64,000 nucleotides of DNA. Source: Methylacidiphilum infernorum V4. Lineage in GTDB: Bacteria > Verrucomicrobiota > Verrucomicrobiia > Methylacidiphilales > Methylacidiphilaceae. Positions 1 through 8,587 of this stretch are shown in pieces. The stretch spans positions 1,550,001-1,614,000 of the forward strand of contig NC_010794.1 of the NCBI RefSeq assembly GCF_000019665.1, given 5' to 3'. A program made the translations under genes and the position numbers. The notes beneath the pieces are model-generated. The model had not been told where the DNA came from. It ran no database searches and was given only the letters and a program-made list of their open reading frames with translations. Within the stretch, counting starts at the first letter, position 1; each line of letters opens with the position of its first letter.

Positions 1-810
1 TCCTTTGCCATCCAAATAGGCAGTACCAAGTTCACACTGCGCCTGGGCATTCCCCTGCTCAGCTGCCTTCTCATACCAGTAAACCGCCTGGATGTAGTCT
101 TGAGGCACCCCTCTACCTTCATAATAGGCAAGACCCAGCTCGAATTGTGCTTCAACAAGACCTTGCTCGGCAGCTTTTCTAAACCAATATACAGCCTGAA
201 TAGAGTCTTGGTGGACTCCTAATCCTTTGTAATAGGCAACGCCTAGACAAAACTGAGCCTTGGCATTATCTTGCTCAGCCGCTTTCTGATACCAATAGAC
301 CGCTTGGACGTAATCTTGTGGTACTCCTTGACCATAATCGTAAGCATACCCAAGGTTCAATTGTGCTCTAGGATCTCCTTGCTCGGCAGCTTTCCTATAC
401 CAATTGGCCGCTTGCGATAAATCCTTTGGAACACCTACCCCAACCGTATAGGCACGTCCCATAACAAATTGGGATAGGGAATGCCCCTGCTCAGCTGCTT
501 TTCTAAACCAATAAACCGCCTTGTCAAAATCCTTTGGAACCCCCCCCACACCCCAATAATAGGCAAAGCCTAGTTTGTATTGTGCTTGGACATTCCCCTG
601 CTCCGCTGCCTTCCGGTACCAATATACCGCTTGGGCCAAATCCTTAGTGACGCCTTGACCACGGGAGTAGGCATCACCCAAATCCAATTGGGCCTGGGCA
701 TTCCCGCCTCGGGCGCGTTGTTCTAATTGAGTTATGCTAATAGACTCTGCCCGAATTTCCACCGTCATTAGGACAGAAGCGGCCAGAACGAGAAGAAATG
801 GTCTGTTCAC
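1..810 (-). CDS. Secreted Sel1-repeat protein (3' end beyond window)
   Basis: Exported protein built from Sel1-like (TPR-related) helical repeats, a fold generally used for protein-protein contacts; the partner is unknown. Residues 1-21 form a signal peptide ending ...VEIRA before ESIS. From residue 36 there are six full repeats of about 36 residues, each ending in a YW(Y/F)xKAAEQ-like motif, plus a partial seventh; repeat 2 carries one extra Gly. The frame is still open at base 1, so the C-terminus is missing. I chose the GTG at 810 because AGGGAGG lies just upstream and because the paralogue at 36228-37043 has an N-terminus of identical length, also starting at GTG. In-frame ATGs at 837 and 885 are less likely. 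It is clearly paralogous to that second protein, but its repeats are more diverged. Confidence 0.85.
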   Translation of the reverse strand, partial: MNRPFLLVLAASVLMTVEIRAESISITQLEQRARGGNAQAQLDLGDAYSRGQGVTKDLAQAVYWYRKAAEQGNVQAQYKLGFAYYWGVGGVPKDFDKAVYWFRKAAEQGHSLSQFVMGRAYTVGVGVPKDLSQAANWYRKAAEQGDPRAQLNLGYAYDYGQGVPQDYVQAVYWYQKAAEQDNAKAQFCLGVAYYKGLGVHQDSIQAVYWFRKAAEQGLVEAQFELGLAYYEGRGVPQDYIQAVYWYEKAAEQGNAQAQCELGTAYLDGKG

Positions 811-1113
811 GATCCTCCCTATACTATGGAAACCCATCTGGAATGATTTTTTAGTCAAAAAAATCTGGATGTCAAGGTTGATCATGGTCCAAAACCAGGG
901 AATTCCTCCTAGAAATTGACCTAGTTGTACTTTCCCCATTTTCCTTACTTACATTGGTCTAAATTTCCAAGAGTCTTAAAACAAGATAGTAGCTAGCTTC
1001 CTTCCCAAGGTTTATACCATTGGATAATTGGACAAAGCCTCTGAATATTGGGCACCAGTAAAGGGAATGCCTCTTCTCTGTTTCATGCAATTCCGCTAGA
1101 TCATATTTCCTGC

Positions 1114-1488
1114 TTACCTCACTGCTAAGGGTTGGCAGGGATGTGAGGCAATTATGTATGGAATTCCATTCAACCCATCATCCCTTAGCTTGTATTTGCA
1201 GTGCAACCCCAATCCAAGAAAAGAATCAAGCCAGCTTGCCTGTCCTTGCTTCACTCTCTTCTCAACCTTCGTGGAACTTGTTAAATAGCCCTCCTCAGTT
1301 TTACGTTTCCCGTAAGCTTTAGCCGTCGTCTCCCTGGCAACCATAATGTTGAAAGCTCTGGAATATTCGTCAAGGAACACATGACACCACGGGCATGGAT
1401 CCCAGTTCACCGGAAAACGCGCAGCACTATGGGAAATCTTAGAACGATCATACGATCGCTCCACATCCGTCTCGTTGACGGTTGCCAA
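1114..1488 (-). pseudogene. Probable remnant of TnpB/OrfB (IS605-type) transposase C-terminus
   Basis: A 124-codon open frame without a convincing start (TTG only). Around residues 31-52 it reads WDPCPWC, then LDEY, then AFNIM. This matches the spacing of the C-terminal zinc ribbon of IS200/IS605 OrfB/TnpB proteins (CPxCG, then LDRD, then NAAxNI), although the first CxxC half and the second catalytic Asp context are missing. The frame is far shorter than TnpB (about 400 residues), and no TnpA or RuvC-like part is visible nearby. I therefore read it as a decayed fragment. It could also be a chance resemblance. Confidence 0.35.
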
Positions 1489-1738
1489 AACTTCGAGGGC
1501 TATACAGGGGAGACCCTCGTTTTGGCATTAAGGCCGACCGTAAGCTTGTCGGCATAGACAACTCTGTCGGCCTCCTCCTTAGAAATGACATCGGCCTTGA
1601 TGGCCGTGTCGATCAAGCTATTTCCTCCTTCCTATAACCACGGTGATGGGATGAACCTAAAGGCTAGGTAGTTATTCAGCTTGGCAACGTCGCAATACCG
1701 ATGCTCAAGCCCTCGTTAAGTATAACCTTTTTTTCCAA

Positions 1739-1764
1739 TGCGTTTAACTCTCCTGTTAAACGCA
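1739..1764. terminator. Perfect 10-bp hairpin flanked by T and A runs
   Basis: TGCGTTTAAC (1739-1748) and GTTAAACGCA (1755-1764) are exact inverted repeats around a 6-base loop. A T-run lies to the left (1728-1734) and an A-run to the right (about 1767-1774). That is the form of a two-way intrinsic terminator, though a few bases separate the stem from each run. It lies in the degraded region and could be left over from a lost gene. Confidence 0.45.
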
Positions 1765-1917
1765 ATAAAAAAAATTGTTTCCCCTTTGGTCTTCTTCCGG
1801 GCAAAAGTCTGTTCTTTTATCCTTTGCTCGGTCTATCCTGAAAGCTTTAGCAACTTGGTTAACCTCTTCTCTGTCCTTCCTCTGGCAGAGACAAGTTTGA
1901 GGAGCCTTTACTCAGTG

Positions 1918-2097
1918 TTCTTTCATGCCTATGGCAAGCTGATCGAGTCGGACTGCTAGTTGATTTATCCTAACTGTGTGCTCGGTTATCTATTCTTCGG
2001 GATTCCCCTGCATCTTGGCCCGTTGAATGAGCCTGGTTGTCATCCTTTCCTGTGCCGAAGCTAGGGCTTTAGTCACGGCGGAAAGCCTTTCCATGAT
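1918..2097 (-). pseudogene. Short coiled-coil-like frame broken by a stop codon
   Basis: On the minus strand an ATG near 2096 opens a frame of 34 codons, rich in Ala, Gln and Arg, that ends ...QGNPEE and TAG. The same frame then continues for about 26 more codons (ITEHTV...LAIGMKEH) to a TGA. Read through the TAG it would be a helical protein of about 61 residues. It may be an inactivated small gene or a chance frame; I recognise no family. Confidence 0.2.
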
Positions 2098-2287
2098 CAG
2101 TTCCCCTGCTTAAAAGAAGCCAAAACCCCTTTTACTCGCCCAGGTTCGAACAAGAAATCACCCCTTTTTTTTTGTGCAAGACCAAGATCCATAAAGGATG
2201 GCTCGGAGGAAAAAACCTTTTGGAGGTCACGGCAAAAAATCGTCCTTTTGGATCCGTTTCTTGAGAAGATCGGAAAGCCCACAGGTC

Positions 2288-2887
2288 TTAGGGTAAAGGT
2301 CCCTCTTCTTTTTTTTCATCCTCTTCCCCAAGAGTCGAAAAGCTGTGGATGGATTTCAAGCCCCTGAACATCCCCTCAAAGTCCAATCCGTAACCCACGA
2401 CAAATTCATCGGGAATTTCAAATCCTACCCACCTGGGTTCTATCGGTAGCTGCTCTTTTTTCTTTTTCTTTAGGAGCACGCAAAATTCAACGGCGCTTGC
2501 TCCCGCTTTGTAGAGGGCTTCCTTGACCGCAGACAAGGTTAAGCCCGAATCGAGGATGTCGTCGATGACCAGGATATTTTTAGAGGCTATCTTCTTTTTA
2601 TCTATCAACTCCAAGCCCTGGATATACCCCCTGGAAGAAGTACCGGAATAGCTTTTAAGCTGCAAGAACTCTACTTCGGTTCTTAAAGGCAAGTTCCTGA
2701 GCAGGTCGGCAACGAAAAAAAGGGAGCCGTTTAAAAGTCCTAAAACAAGGAAAGGTTTTTTCCTGTATGCTTTTCGAATTTCAACGGAAAGTTCGACAAT
2801 CCTCTTCTGGATCACTTCGCGGCTAAGCAACACTTTACCCAACTTGTAATGTCGCCCCATTTTAGGGTAGCCTTTAAAACCACTCAT
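2288..2887 (-). CDS. hpt: Hypoxanthine/guanine phosphoribosyltransferase
   Basis: Purine salvage enzyme that transfers PRPP ribose-phosphate onto hypoxanthine or guanine to give IMP or GMP in the cytoplasm. The PRPP-binding loop is clear (ILVIDDILDSGLTL, around residues 104-117), as are the upstream LLNGSLFF segment and the late WVGFEIPDEFVVGYGLD region that contacts the base. At 199 residues it is slightly longer than most Hpt proteins because of a charged, acidic/Lys-rich tail. The ATG at 2887 is preceded by a strong GGAGGAG. A GTG at 2902 would add five residues and overlap the ribD stop. It is the last gene of the nusB-ftsY-ribD-hpt run. TilS, a frequent neighbour of hpt, is not present. 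Confidence 0.9.
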   Translation of the reverse strand: MSGFKGYPKMGRHYKLGKVLLSREVIQKRIVELSVEIRKAYRKKPFLVLGLLNGSLFFVADLLRNLPLRTEVEFLQLKSYSGTSSRGYIQGLELIDKKKIASKNILVIDDILDSGLTLSAVKEALYKAGASAVEFCVLLKKKKKEQLPIEPRWVGFEIPDEFVVGYGLDFEGMFRGLKSIHSFSTLGEEDEKKEEGPLP

Positions 2888-2898
2888 CCCCTCCTCCC

Positions 2899-3975
2899 TC
2901 ACCGGGCATATTCAACCCGAACCCGTTCGAGAAATCGGGCTCCCTTCTCCAAGAGCCCATGGCAATACATATCCTCGTCGAACTTTTGCCACGAAGGATT
3001 GACCAACTCCAAGGGCACCGAAAGAAAAGAAGCATCGGTTGAACTGTCCTCTAAAGGTTGCTTGCCGATAATGAGCGGAGAAAGGAAAAAAGAAACCTCC
3101 TGTATCCACCCCTCCTTAATCAGTTGATGCAATACTTCCGCCCCTCCTTCAACAAGCAAAATACCTACATCTCTTGAGCCTAATTCACCAAGAACCCTTT
3201 CCCAAGGCATTTTCACAAACAACAACGTTCTTTCTTTGAAAGCATCGGTAAAGAGAAAAAGATCCCCGGGAAGATTGCCTGAACGGCTAACAATGACCCT
3301 CCAGGGTTGGATTTTACCCTTCGGATCGACGAGTCGTATCGTTAACCGGGGGTTATCCGTTCTTGCCGTTTGTGCGCCAATGAGGATAGCGTCGGCAATC
3401 ATTCTCAACCGGTGGGCCACAGTACGAGCAGCAATGCCTGAAATCCATCTTTCCTCTCCCACTCCCGCCGAAAGACTCCCATCAATCGCCATCGCTATTT
3501 TGCCGATTACCCAAGGTTTTCCCGTTAAAATCCTATGGTAAAAACCTCGGTTAAGAAAAAGCGCTTCCTCTAGGATTTCCCATGAAAAATCGACTCCCAG
3601 GGAAGGCAACAGCTCCACGGCCCTCGGCTTATTTCTCGGGTTGGGATCAGGAGAGCTGGCTACCACCCGGCTAATTTTTTCCTTGACGATACGTTCCGTG
3701 CAAGGCGGGGTTTTGCCCCAACTGGAGCAGGGTTCCAAGGTAACGTAAAGGGTTGAACCGGCAACCGACTCCCCCCTTTTTTTTGCGTCTTCGATCGCCT
3801 CGATCTCCGCATGTGCTTGGCCCGCCTTCCTATGGTAACCCCGGCCGATAAGGGTTCCCTCTTTAACGAGCACAGCCCCCACCGCGGGATTAGGACTGGT
3901 CAAACCTTCTCCCAAAAGAGCCCATTTCAAGGCTTCTTTCATCCAGTAGCGATCTTCAGGAGAAAAATTCTTCAA
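2899..3975 (-). CDS. ribD: Bifunctional riboflavin biosynthesis protein RibD
   Basis: Carries out the deaminase and reductase steps of riboflavin synthesis, converting the GTP-derived pyrimidine to 5-amino-6-ribitylamino-uracil phosphate. The N-terminal deaminase domain shows HAEIEAI and the zinc motif EPCSSWGKTPPC. The C-terminal reductase domain follows from about residue 150 (KPWVIGKIAMAIDG, LLVEGGAEV). The conserved part begins SPEDRYWMKEAL, so I place the start at the TTG at 3975, behind AGAGAAG, which gives 358 residues. The upstream ATG at 4050 would add 25 residues and overlap ftsY by 95 bases. Either choice overlaps the ftsY 3' end, suggesting translational coupling. The pathway partner ribH lies 1.5 kb upstream. 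Confidence 0.9.
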   Translation of the reverse strand: MKNFSPEDRYWMKEALKWALLGEGLTSPNPAVGAVLVKEGTLIGRGYHRKAGQAHAEIEAIEDAKKRGESVAGSTLYVTLEPCSSWGKTPPCTERIVKEKISRVVASSPDPNPRNKPRAVELLPSLGVDFSWEILEEALFLNRGFYHRILTGKPWVIGKIAMAIDGSLSAGVGEERWISGIAARTVAHRLRMIADAILIGAQTARTDNPRLTIRLVDPKGKIQPWRVIVSRSGNLPGDLFLFTDAFKERTLLFVKMPWERVLGELGSRDVGILLVEGGAEVLHQLIKEGWIQEVSFFLSPLIIGKQPLEDSSTDASFLSVPLELVNPSWQKFDEDMYCHGLLEKGARFLERVRVEYAR

Positions 3976-4801
3976 CAAACTTCTCTGGGTTAAATTCTTC
4001 CAAGGAATCGAGGGTTTCACCACGGCCAAGAAAATAGGTTGGGATCCCAACTTCGTATTTAACCGCTGCCACCATTCCCCCTTTAGCGCTGCTATCCAGC
4101 TTGGTCACGATCATCCCGGCAAGCCCCAAGGCTTCATTAAACTCCCTGGCCTGGACCAGCACGTTACTCCCCGATGTTCCATCTACAACGAGTAAAATAA
4201 ACAGGGGAATTTGACCCGAAACTTTTTCAAGCGTTCTCTTGATTTTTCCCAGTTCCATCATCAAGTTTTTTTTATTCGCTTGCCTGCCGGCGGTGTCGAC
4301 AATCAAGTAATCTGCCTGGGCATCCAGGGCTTGGCCAAAAGATCTGAATGCGACACTGGCCGCATCCGCTCCTTCCTTCCCCAAAACCACGGGGACTTCC
4401 AGTTTATCCGCCCAGATTTTAAGCTGCTCGATAGCCGCCGCCCTGAACGTGTCACAGGCAGCCAAAAAAACTTTTTTTCCTTCTCCTTTGAACCTGTAGG
4501 CCAGTTTGGCGGCCGAAGTCGTCTTTCCTCCCCCATTGACTCCCACAAGGAGAATGACCCCGGGTTTGCCCACGGGCAAAGGTAGTTTTCTATCCTGGAG
4601 GATGTTCAGCAGTTCTTTTTTAATTCTTTTTTCTGCCAGTTCCGTTTTTCCAAGTAATTTTTCTTTATCCAAAAGAGCATACAGTTTCTGGGAAAGATTT
4701 ATTCCCAGGTCTGATTCAACCAGGAGGGCTTCCCAGTCCAGCTGCTCTTTGGGACCAACAATATTGGCAAATTTTCCAACTAAATTTCTCCAAAAGGACA
4801 T
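3956..4801 (-). CDS. ftsY: Signal recognition particle receptor FtsY
   Basis: SRP-family GTPase that docks ribosome-SRP complexes at the inner membrane. It has a short N-terminal helical domain (about residues 1-75) without the long acidic A domain of E. coli FtsY. The G domain follows: G1 GVNGGGKTT (the fourth position, often V or T, is Gly here), the DTFRAAA insertion-box motif, G3 DTAGR and G4 TKLD. The end GxPTYFLGRGE, then LEEFNPEKFV, is typical. It is 281 residues, about the length of minimal FtsY proteins. It starts 13 bases after nusB and its end overlaps ribD. The SRP RNA gene lies at 12474. Confidence 0.96.
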   Translation of the reverse strand: MSFWRNLVGKFANIVGPKEQLDWEALLVESDLGINLSQKLYALLDKEKLLGKTELAEKRIKKELLNILQDRKLPLPVGKPGVILLVGVNGGGKTTSAAKLAYRFKGEGKKVFLAACDTFRAAAIEQLKIWADKLEVPVVLGKEGADAASVAFRSFGQALDAQADYLIVDTAGRQANKKNLMMELGKIKRTLEKVSGQIPLFILLVVDGTSGSNVLVQAREFNEALGLAGMIVTKLDSSAKGGMVAAVKYEVGIPTYFLGRGETLDSLEEFNPEKFVEEFFS

Positions 4802-4814
4802 AATTTTTTACCTT

Positions 4815-5246
4815 TCATGGGCAGGACATCCAAGCCTTCCTTCCCGAATCTTTGAGGACAGAATCCAGAATCCCATTGACAAACTTCCCCGATTCCTCCG
4901 TGCTATACTTCTTTGCGATTTCAACCGATTCGTTGATACTCACCGCCGGAGGAATATCCTTTCTATACAAGATTTCGTAGATCCCCAAGATAAGAATACA
5001 TTTATCCACCGGGGCAAGTCGATCAAGGCTCCAGTTCTTCACATAACTGTTGATCTTTTCTTCAATAGCCTCCTTGTGCTCGGCAATTTCCTTTAGCCAT
5101 TGTTCTACCGCTTCTTTATCTTTTTGATCGAGCGGGGAAAAATCCCAAAAGTCCAAAAGCATGTTGTCCAAGCCAACCCCTTTGTTCATTTCCCACTGGT
5201 ATAGAAACTGAACAATCAGTTCTCGAATTTTTCGCCGGCTGATCAT
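4815..5246 (-). CDS. nusB: Transcription antitermination protein NusB
   Basis: All-helical RNA-binding protein which, with NusE (S10), binds boxA and supports rRNA antitermination. The N-terminal RRKIRELIVQFLYQWEMN segment and the C-terminal INESVEIAKKY, then GKFVNGILD, are the family signatures. At 143 residues it has the usual length. It follows ribH, a very common bacterial order (ribH-nusB), across a 273-base gap, and is followed closely by ftsY. Confidence 0.94.
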   Translation of the reverse strand: MISRRKIRELIVQFLYQWEMNKGVGLDNMLLDFWDFSPLDQKDKEAVEQWLKEIAEHKEAIEEKINSYVKNWSLDRLAPVDKCILILGIYEILYRKDIPPAVSINESVEIAKKYSTEESGKFVNGILDSVLKDSGRKAWMSCP

Positions 5247-5519
5247 AACTTTTTAACCTTTTTAATGATAACAAAAGAGCATCAAAAAAAGAGAATGTAA
5301 AATATCCACGGATCGATCTTTTTTTGCCGCTTCTCTTGGACTTTGTGGCCTTTTTTTCTCACAAAGGAAGTAGGGATTCAGGCCAAGGCAAACTTCCCGT
5401 GACCGTCTAAAGTCAAACCCCTTCCCCCTCCTTTAACAATCAACTCAAAAAAAAAGCCCTTCCTTTTGTTCATGTCTGCCTCTTCTTGCCCAGGCTTTTA
5501 AGGACCCTCCTTTCAGGAC

Positions 5520-5942
5520 TTAGTCCATTTTCATAGAGGCTACTTCCAGCGCTGCCCTTGCCCCTTCTTTTCCTCGATCCAGCCTGCCGGCAGTTCGTGC
5601 CTTGGCTTGGGATTCATTGCTGACGGAAAGGATTTCGTGAATGACGGGAATGTCGTTTTCCAAGCCAATTCTCATTAAGGCGTCGGTACAGGCCCGGAGT
5701 ATCTCGGAAGCATGGGCGGTCTTTCCTTGCCATACGATCCCAAAACAGAGCAGGCAATCGTATATTCTTTTTCTAGCCAGTCTTTGGGCTTGGAGGGGGA
5801 TTTCAAAAGAACCGGGAACCCAAACCACATCGACGATATTTCCCTGGAGGACCTCAAGGGCCGATTCCACCATCCGGCTTGTATATTCTTTATTGTAAGA
5901 GCTGGCTATGATCCCAAAGCGAAACGGTCCTTTTCGTTCCAT
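5520..5942 (-). CDS. ribH: 6,7-dimethyl-8-ribityllumazine synthase
   Basis: Penultimate riboflavin enzyme, joining 5-amino-6-ribitylaminouracil with 3,4-dihydroxybutanone phosphate; the family forms icosahedral or pentameric shells. Visible motifs are SYNKEYTSRMVESAL, VPGSFEIPL (substrate loop) and GIVWQGKTAHASEI, which holds the catalytic His where most members have G(E/T)TxH. The C-terminal part reads DRGKEGARAALE where the family has NRGxEAA. It is 140 residues, slightly short. No FMN riboswitch is visible in the 100 bases upstream. Divergent from accA. Confidence 0.93.
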   Translation of the reverse strand: MERKGPFRFGIIASSYNKEYTSRMVESALEVLQGNIVDVVWVPGSFEIPLQAQRLARKRIYDCLLCFGIVWQGKTAHASEILRACTDALMRIGLENDIPVIHEILSVSNESQAKARTAGRLDRGKEGARAALEVASMKMD

Positions 5943-6045
5943 AGATTTTTGTTTTCAATATTAACTTTTTGATAGAGTTTTTTCTGTAAAATGCGAACTT
6001 TTTATTTTCTTCATTCTTTAAAAAAGCGCTACACTTTAACTTTCT

Positions 6046-7008
6046 ATGTCTAACGGTTATTTGGACTTCGAAAAACCCATCGTCGATCTTCTCCAGCGTC
6101 TTGAGCTTTTAAAAACCGATAAGTCCCTTTCAGCCCAAGAGCTAAAAAAAAGAGAGACCGTCCTTGAAGAAGAACTTCTGCAAACCCGAAAAGCGATCTA
6201 TTCCAAGCTTTCTCCTTGGCAAAAAGTCCAGATCGCCCGACATCCCAAAAGACCCTATTTCCTGGACTACATACAGAGGATAGGCTCCGATTTTTTTGAG
6301 CTCAATGGAGATCGGCTTTTCAGAAATGACCTTTCGATTGTAGGAGGGTTCGTTACCATTGGCGACATTAAACTCATGGCCATAGGCCATATGAAAGGAA
6401 GAACATTAAAAGAAAACCTGCTGAGGAATTTTGGATGCCCCATGCCGGAAGGCTACCGCAAGGCCATGAGACTGATGAAACTAGCCGAAAAGTTCCGCCT
6501 GCCTGTCGTCACTTTCATCGATACAGCCGGGGCCTATCCAGGAATCGGTTCAGAAGAAAGGCATGTTGGGGCGGCGATCGCCAACAATCTCATGGAAATG
6601 TCCGGCTTGAAAGTCCCCATCGTTTCGATAGTTATCGGCGAAGGAGGCAGTGGAGGAGCTTTGGGGATAGGAGTTGCAGATAAAGTTCTAATGATGGAAA
6701 ATGCCTACTACTCGGTCATCTCTCCTGAAGGGTGTGCCGCCATTTTGTGGAAAGATAAAAAACATGCCCCCCAAGCTGCTGCCCTCCTCAAGCTCACCGC
6801 TCAAGAACTTCTTGAGTTGAAGATCATCGACCAGGTTATTCCCGAACCCCTAGGAGGGGCGCACTGGGACTGGGATAAAGCGGCCCACATTCTTAAAGAA
6901 CATCTTCTTTCAACCTTGGTTCCCCTGCTGGCCTTGGACCCCCAACAGCTGTTGGAAAACCGATACCTTCGCTACAGAAGAATCGGGCAATGGCTTGAAA
7001 AAGGTTAA
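6046..7008 (+). CDS. accA: Acetyl-CoA carboxylase carboxyltransferase subunit alpha
   Basis: With AccD it forms the carboxyltransferase that moves the carboxyl group from biotin-BCCP to acetyl-CoA, the first committed step of fatty-acid synthesis. The AccA crotonase-like core is clear: GHMKGRT, NFGCPMPEGYRKA, TFIDTAGAYPGIGSEE, GEGGSGGALGIGVAD, SPEGCAAILWKD. The length of 320 is standard. accD lies 1.6 kb downstream on the same strand, separated by a membrane protease gene and comF, so all four are probably co-transcribed. Confidence 0.97.
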   Translation: MSNGYLDFEKPIVDLLQRLELLKTDKSLSAQELKKRETVLEEELLQTRKAIYSKLSPWQKVQIARHPKRPYFLDYIQRIGSDFFELNGDRLFRNDLSIVGGFVTIGDIKLMAIGHMKGRTLKENLLRNFGCPMPEGYRKAMRLMKLAEKFRLPVVTFIDTAGAYPGIGSEERHVGAAIANNLMEMSGLKVPIVSIVIGEGGSGGALGIGVADKVLMMENAYYSVISPEGCAAILWKDKKHAPQAAALLKLTAQELLELKIIDQVIPEPLGGAHWDWDKAAHILKEHLLSTLVPLLALDPQQLLENRYLRYRRIGQWLEKG

Positions 7009-7075
7009 TAGGGAAAGAACTTAGGGTTCCTACTTTTTGCTTTAATCCTTTTTTTTTCCTTTTACCCTATCCTTT

Positions 7076-7921
7076 GTGTTTGTTCTTTTTGCGCTGATCT
7101 TTTTTTCTTTTTTTCTTTCGGCACTGCTTAGCCCTGTTATTTACTCCCTGCTCAGTCCCTTGATCGAACACCTTTCTTTTCTCCGTCTTTACCATCGCCT
7201 TGTCGAAATTTTTCTACTTCTATTCCTTTTGTTTTTTAGAAAACAACTCGGTCTTTTTCACTGGTCCGACGTCGGGTTTAAAAAACCCCTCTTCAAACCC
7301 CTTTTTCAGGGGATAGCCCTATCCCTGCTTATCATCGTCTCCTCGCTGGCCGCCCAACCTTCCCTTTTTGGAAGCCAAGGCCCATGGAGAATGCCCGGCG
7401 GCAATGACCTTTTCAAAATTTTCATTAAGGCAGCATCGGTAGCTATAATTGAAGAGCTCATCATGAGAGGAATCCTCCTTGGGGTTATATCGAGGTCGGC
7501 GGGAGAGCTTTGGGCCCTTTTCTGCAGCTCGGCCCTCTATTCTTTCTCCCATTTTTTAAACGCTCAACCCTCTTTTTCTTCATCTACCCGACCTCATTTA
7601 AGCAGCGGCTTTCTTTTGTTAGGGAAGATGTTTCAACCTCTCCTAGGGCTGGAATGGCTTTCCATAAAAGGATTGGTTCTATTTTTGCTTGGCATTATCC
7701 TGGGGCTGGTTTATAGGAAAGAAAAAAACTTGTGGCGACCCATCGGGGTCCATGGAGGAATCGTTTTTTTTGCCCATATCCAAAACTGGATCGACCCCGA
7801 GCGGTGGTTGAATGATTTTAAAGAAGCTTTGCTCCTTTCTTTTTTTTGCACCATCCTATGGATATTTTGTACACGGCCCTATGGGAAGCGGCGAAGGGAA
7901 CCCAAAATTTTCTTTCTTTAA
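7076..7921 (+). CDS. CPBP-family intramembrane metalloprotease
   Basis: Very hydrophobic protein of 281 residues with about seven membrane segments. The Abi/CPBP (Rce1-like) motifs are present: EELIMR (EExxxR, about residues 125-130), the SFSH segment (FxxxH) about 30 residues later, and a final HGGIVFF segment supplying another His. Some bacterial members act in bacteriocin immunity or prenyl-protein processing, but the substrate here cannot be told. It starts at a GTG, 67 bases behind accA. Its 3' end overlaps comF by 64 bases, unusually long, suggesting translational coupling. Confidence 0.8.
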   Translation: MFVLFALIFFSFFLSALLSPVIYSLLSPLIEHLSFLRLYHRLVEIFLLLFLLFFRKQLGLFHWSDVGFKKPLFKPLFQGIALSLLIIVSSLAAQPSLFGSQGPWRMPGGNDLFKIFIKAASVAIIEELIMRGILLGVISRSAGELWALFCSSALYSFSHFLNAQPSFSSSTRPHLSSGFLLLGKMFQPLLGLEWLSIKGLVLFLLGIILGLVYRKEKNLWRPIGVHGGIVFFAHIQNWIDPERWLNDFKEALLLSFFCTILWIFCTRPYGKRRREPKIFFL

Positions 7922-8556
7922 TCTATCCTCCCCCAGAACTACCCGATCTTCCCCTCCTGCCTCTCAACCCCCCTTTTTGTTTTTGCTGTTCTCGTCCCTT
8001 TCCCCAAGGATTGGCACACTGCCGCTACTGCAACCAGTGCATGGCTTATCCTCGGTCTTTTCTCTTTGCCCGATCAGGATACGTTTTTTGTGGCCTGGTC
8101 CGGGAGGTGATTCATTGGGTAAAATACAATCAAAAATACCATTTAATGCCTTTTCTGGAAGAATGGCTGGAAAAAGGTTATAGGAAATACCTTGGCGGAT
8201 GGAATTGCCAAGGTGTCGTTCCGGTCCCTTTGCATCCCAGAAAGTTTAGACAAAGAGGCTTCAATCTTGCCGAGGAGTTAGCCCTCTGGCTTTGCCGCCG
8301 CCAAAATCTGCCCTATTTTCCGGCCCTTGAAAGGATCAAGCCCACACAGCAACAAGCAGCTCTTGCGTTCCCCGAAAGGACCGCGAATGTTCGGGGAGCC
8401 TTTAGACTGAAAAGGGGTTTTGACTTGAAAGACAAAAACCTGTTAATTATAGACGACGTCATGACGACAACCGCAACCGCTCAAGCATGCGCCGAGATTC
8501 TGAAAGATAGAGGTGGGGCAAAAAAAGTAGCGGTTTTAACCATCGCCAGGAGCTAG
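7858..8556 (+). CDS. comF: ComF-family amidophosphoribosyltransferase-like protein
   Basis: ComF proteins are cytoplasmic factors for natural DNA uptake in competent bacteria; the fold is a zinc ribbon plus a phosphoribosyltransferase (PRT) domain. Here the N-terminal cysteine pairs are CFCC and CRYCNQC. Downstream come VVPVPLHPRKFRQRGFN and the PRPP loop LLIIDDVMTTTATA (about residues 190-205). I chose the ATG at 7858; a TTG four codons earlier is possible. Its presence hints at, but does not prove, competence. It sits between the CPBP gene and accD. Confidence 0.88.
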   Translation: MDILYTALWEAAKGTQNFLSLIYPPPELPDLPLLPLNPPFCFCCSRPFPQGLAHCRYCNQCMAYPRSFLFARSGYVFCGLVREVIHWVKYNQKYHLMPFLEEWLEKGYRKYLGGWNCQGVVPVPLHPRKFRQRGFNLAEELALWLCRRQNLPYFPALERIKPTQQQAALAFPERTANVRGAFRLKRGFDLKDKNLLIIDDVMTTTATAQACAEILKDRGGAKKVAVLTIARS

Positions 8557-8587
8557 CGGGGAGAATTCATTCGAAAAGCTACTGCCA

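Larger units (their letters stand above)
811..2287. other. Degraded intergenic region, no intact gene
   Basis: About 1.5 kb between the Sel1 gene and hpt. I see only short, broken open stretches: a probable TnpB zinc-ribbon remnant (1114-1488, minus), a short coiled-coil-like frame interrupted by a stop (about 1918-2097, minus), and a 61-codon frame (2097-2282, minus) just behind hpt that I do not trust. At 1560-1620, on the minus strand, a short piece reads like the C-terminus of some other protein and ends at a stop. The overall impression is a graveyard of old genes. Confidence 0.6.

Noticed and set aside
1738-1959. 73-codon plus-strand hydrophobic frame
   Set aside because: It starts inside the perfect hairpin at 1739-1764 and has no ribosome site; composition fits random AT-rich sequence.
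2097-2282. 61-codon minus-strand frame just behind hpt
   Set aside because: Five bases after the hpt stop with a GTG start, but no ribosome site and no recognisable fold. Possible, but not supportable.
5943-6045. FMN riboswitch before ribH
   Set aside because: None of the conserved RFN-element helices or GGGGTGAAATTCCCCACC-like sequences is present in this gap.
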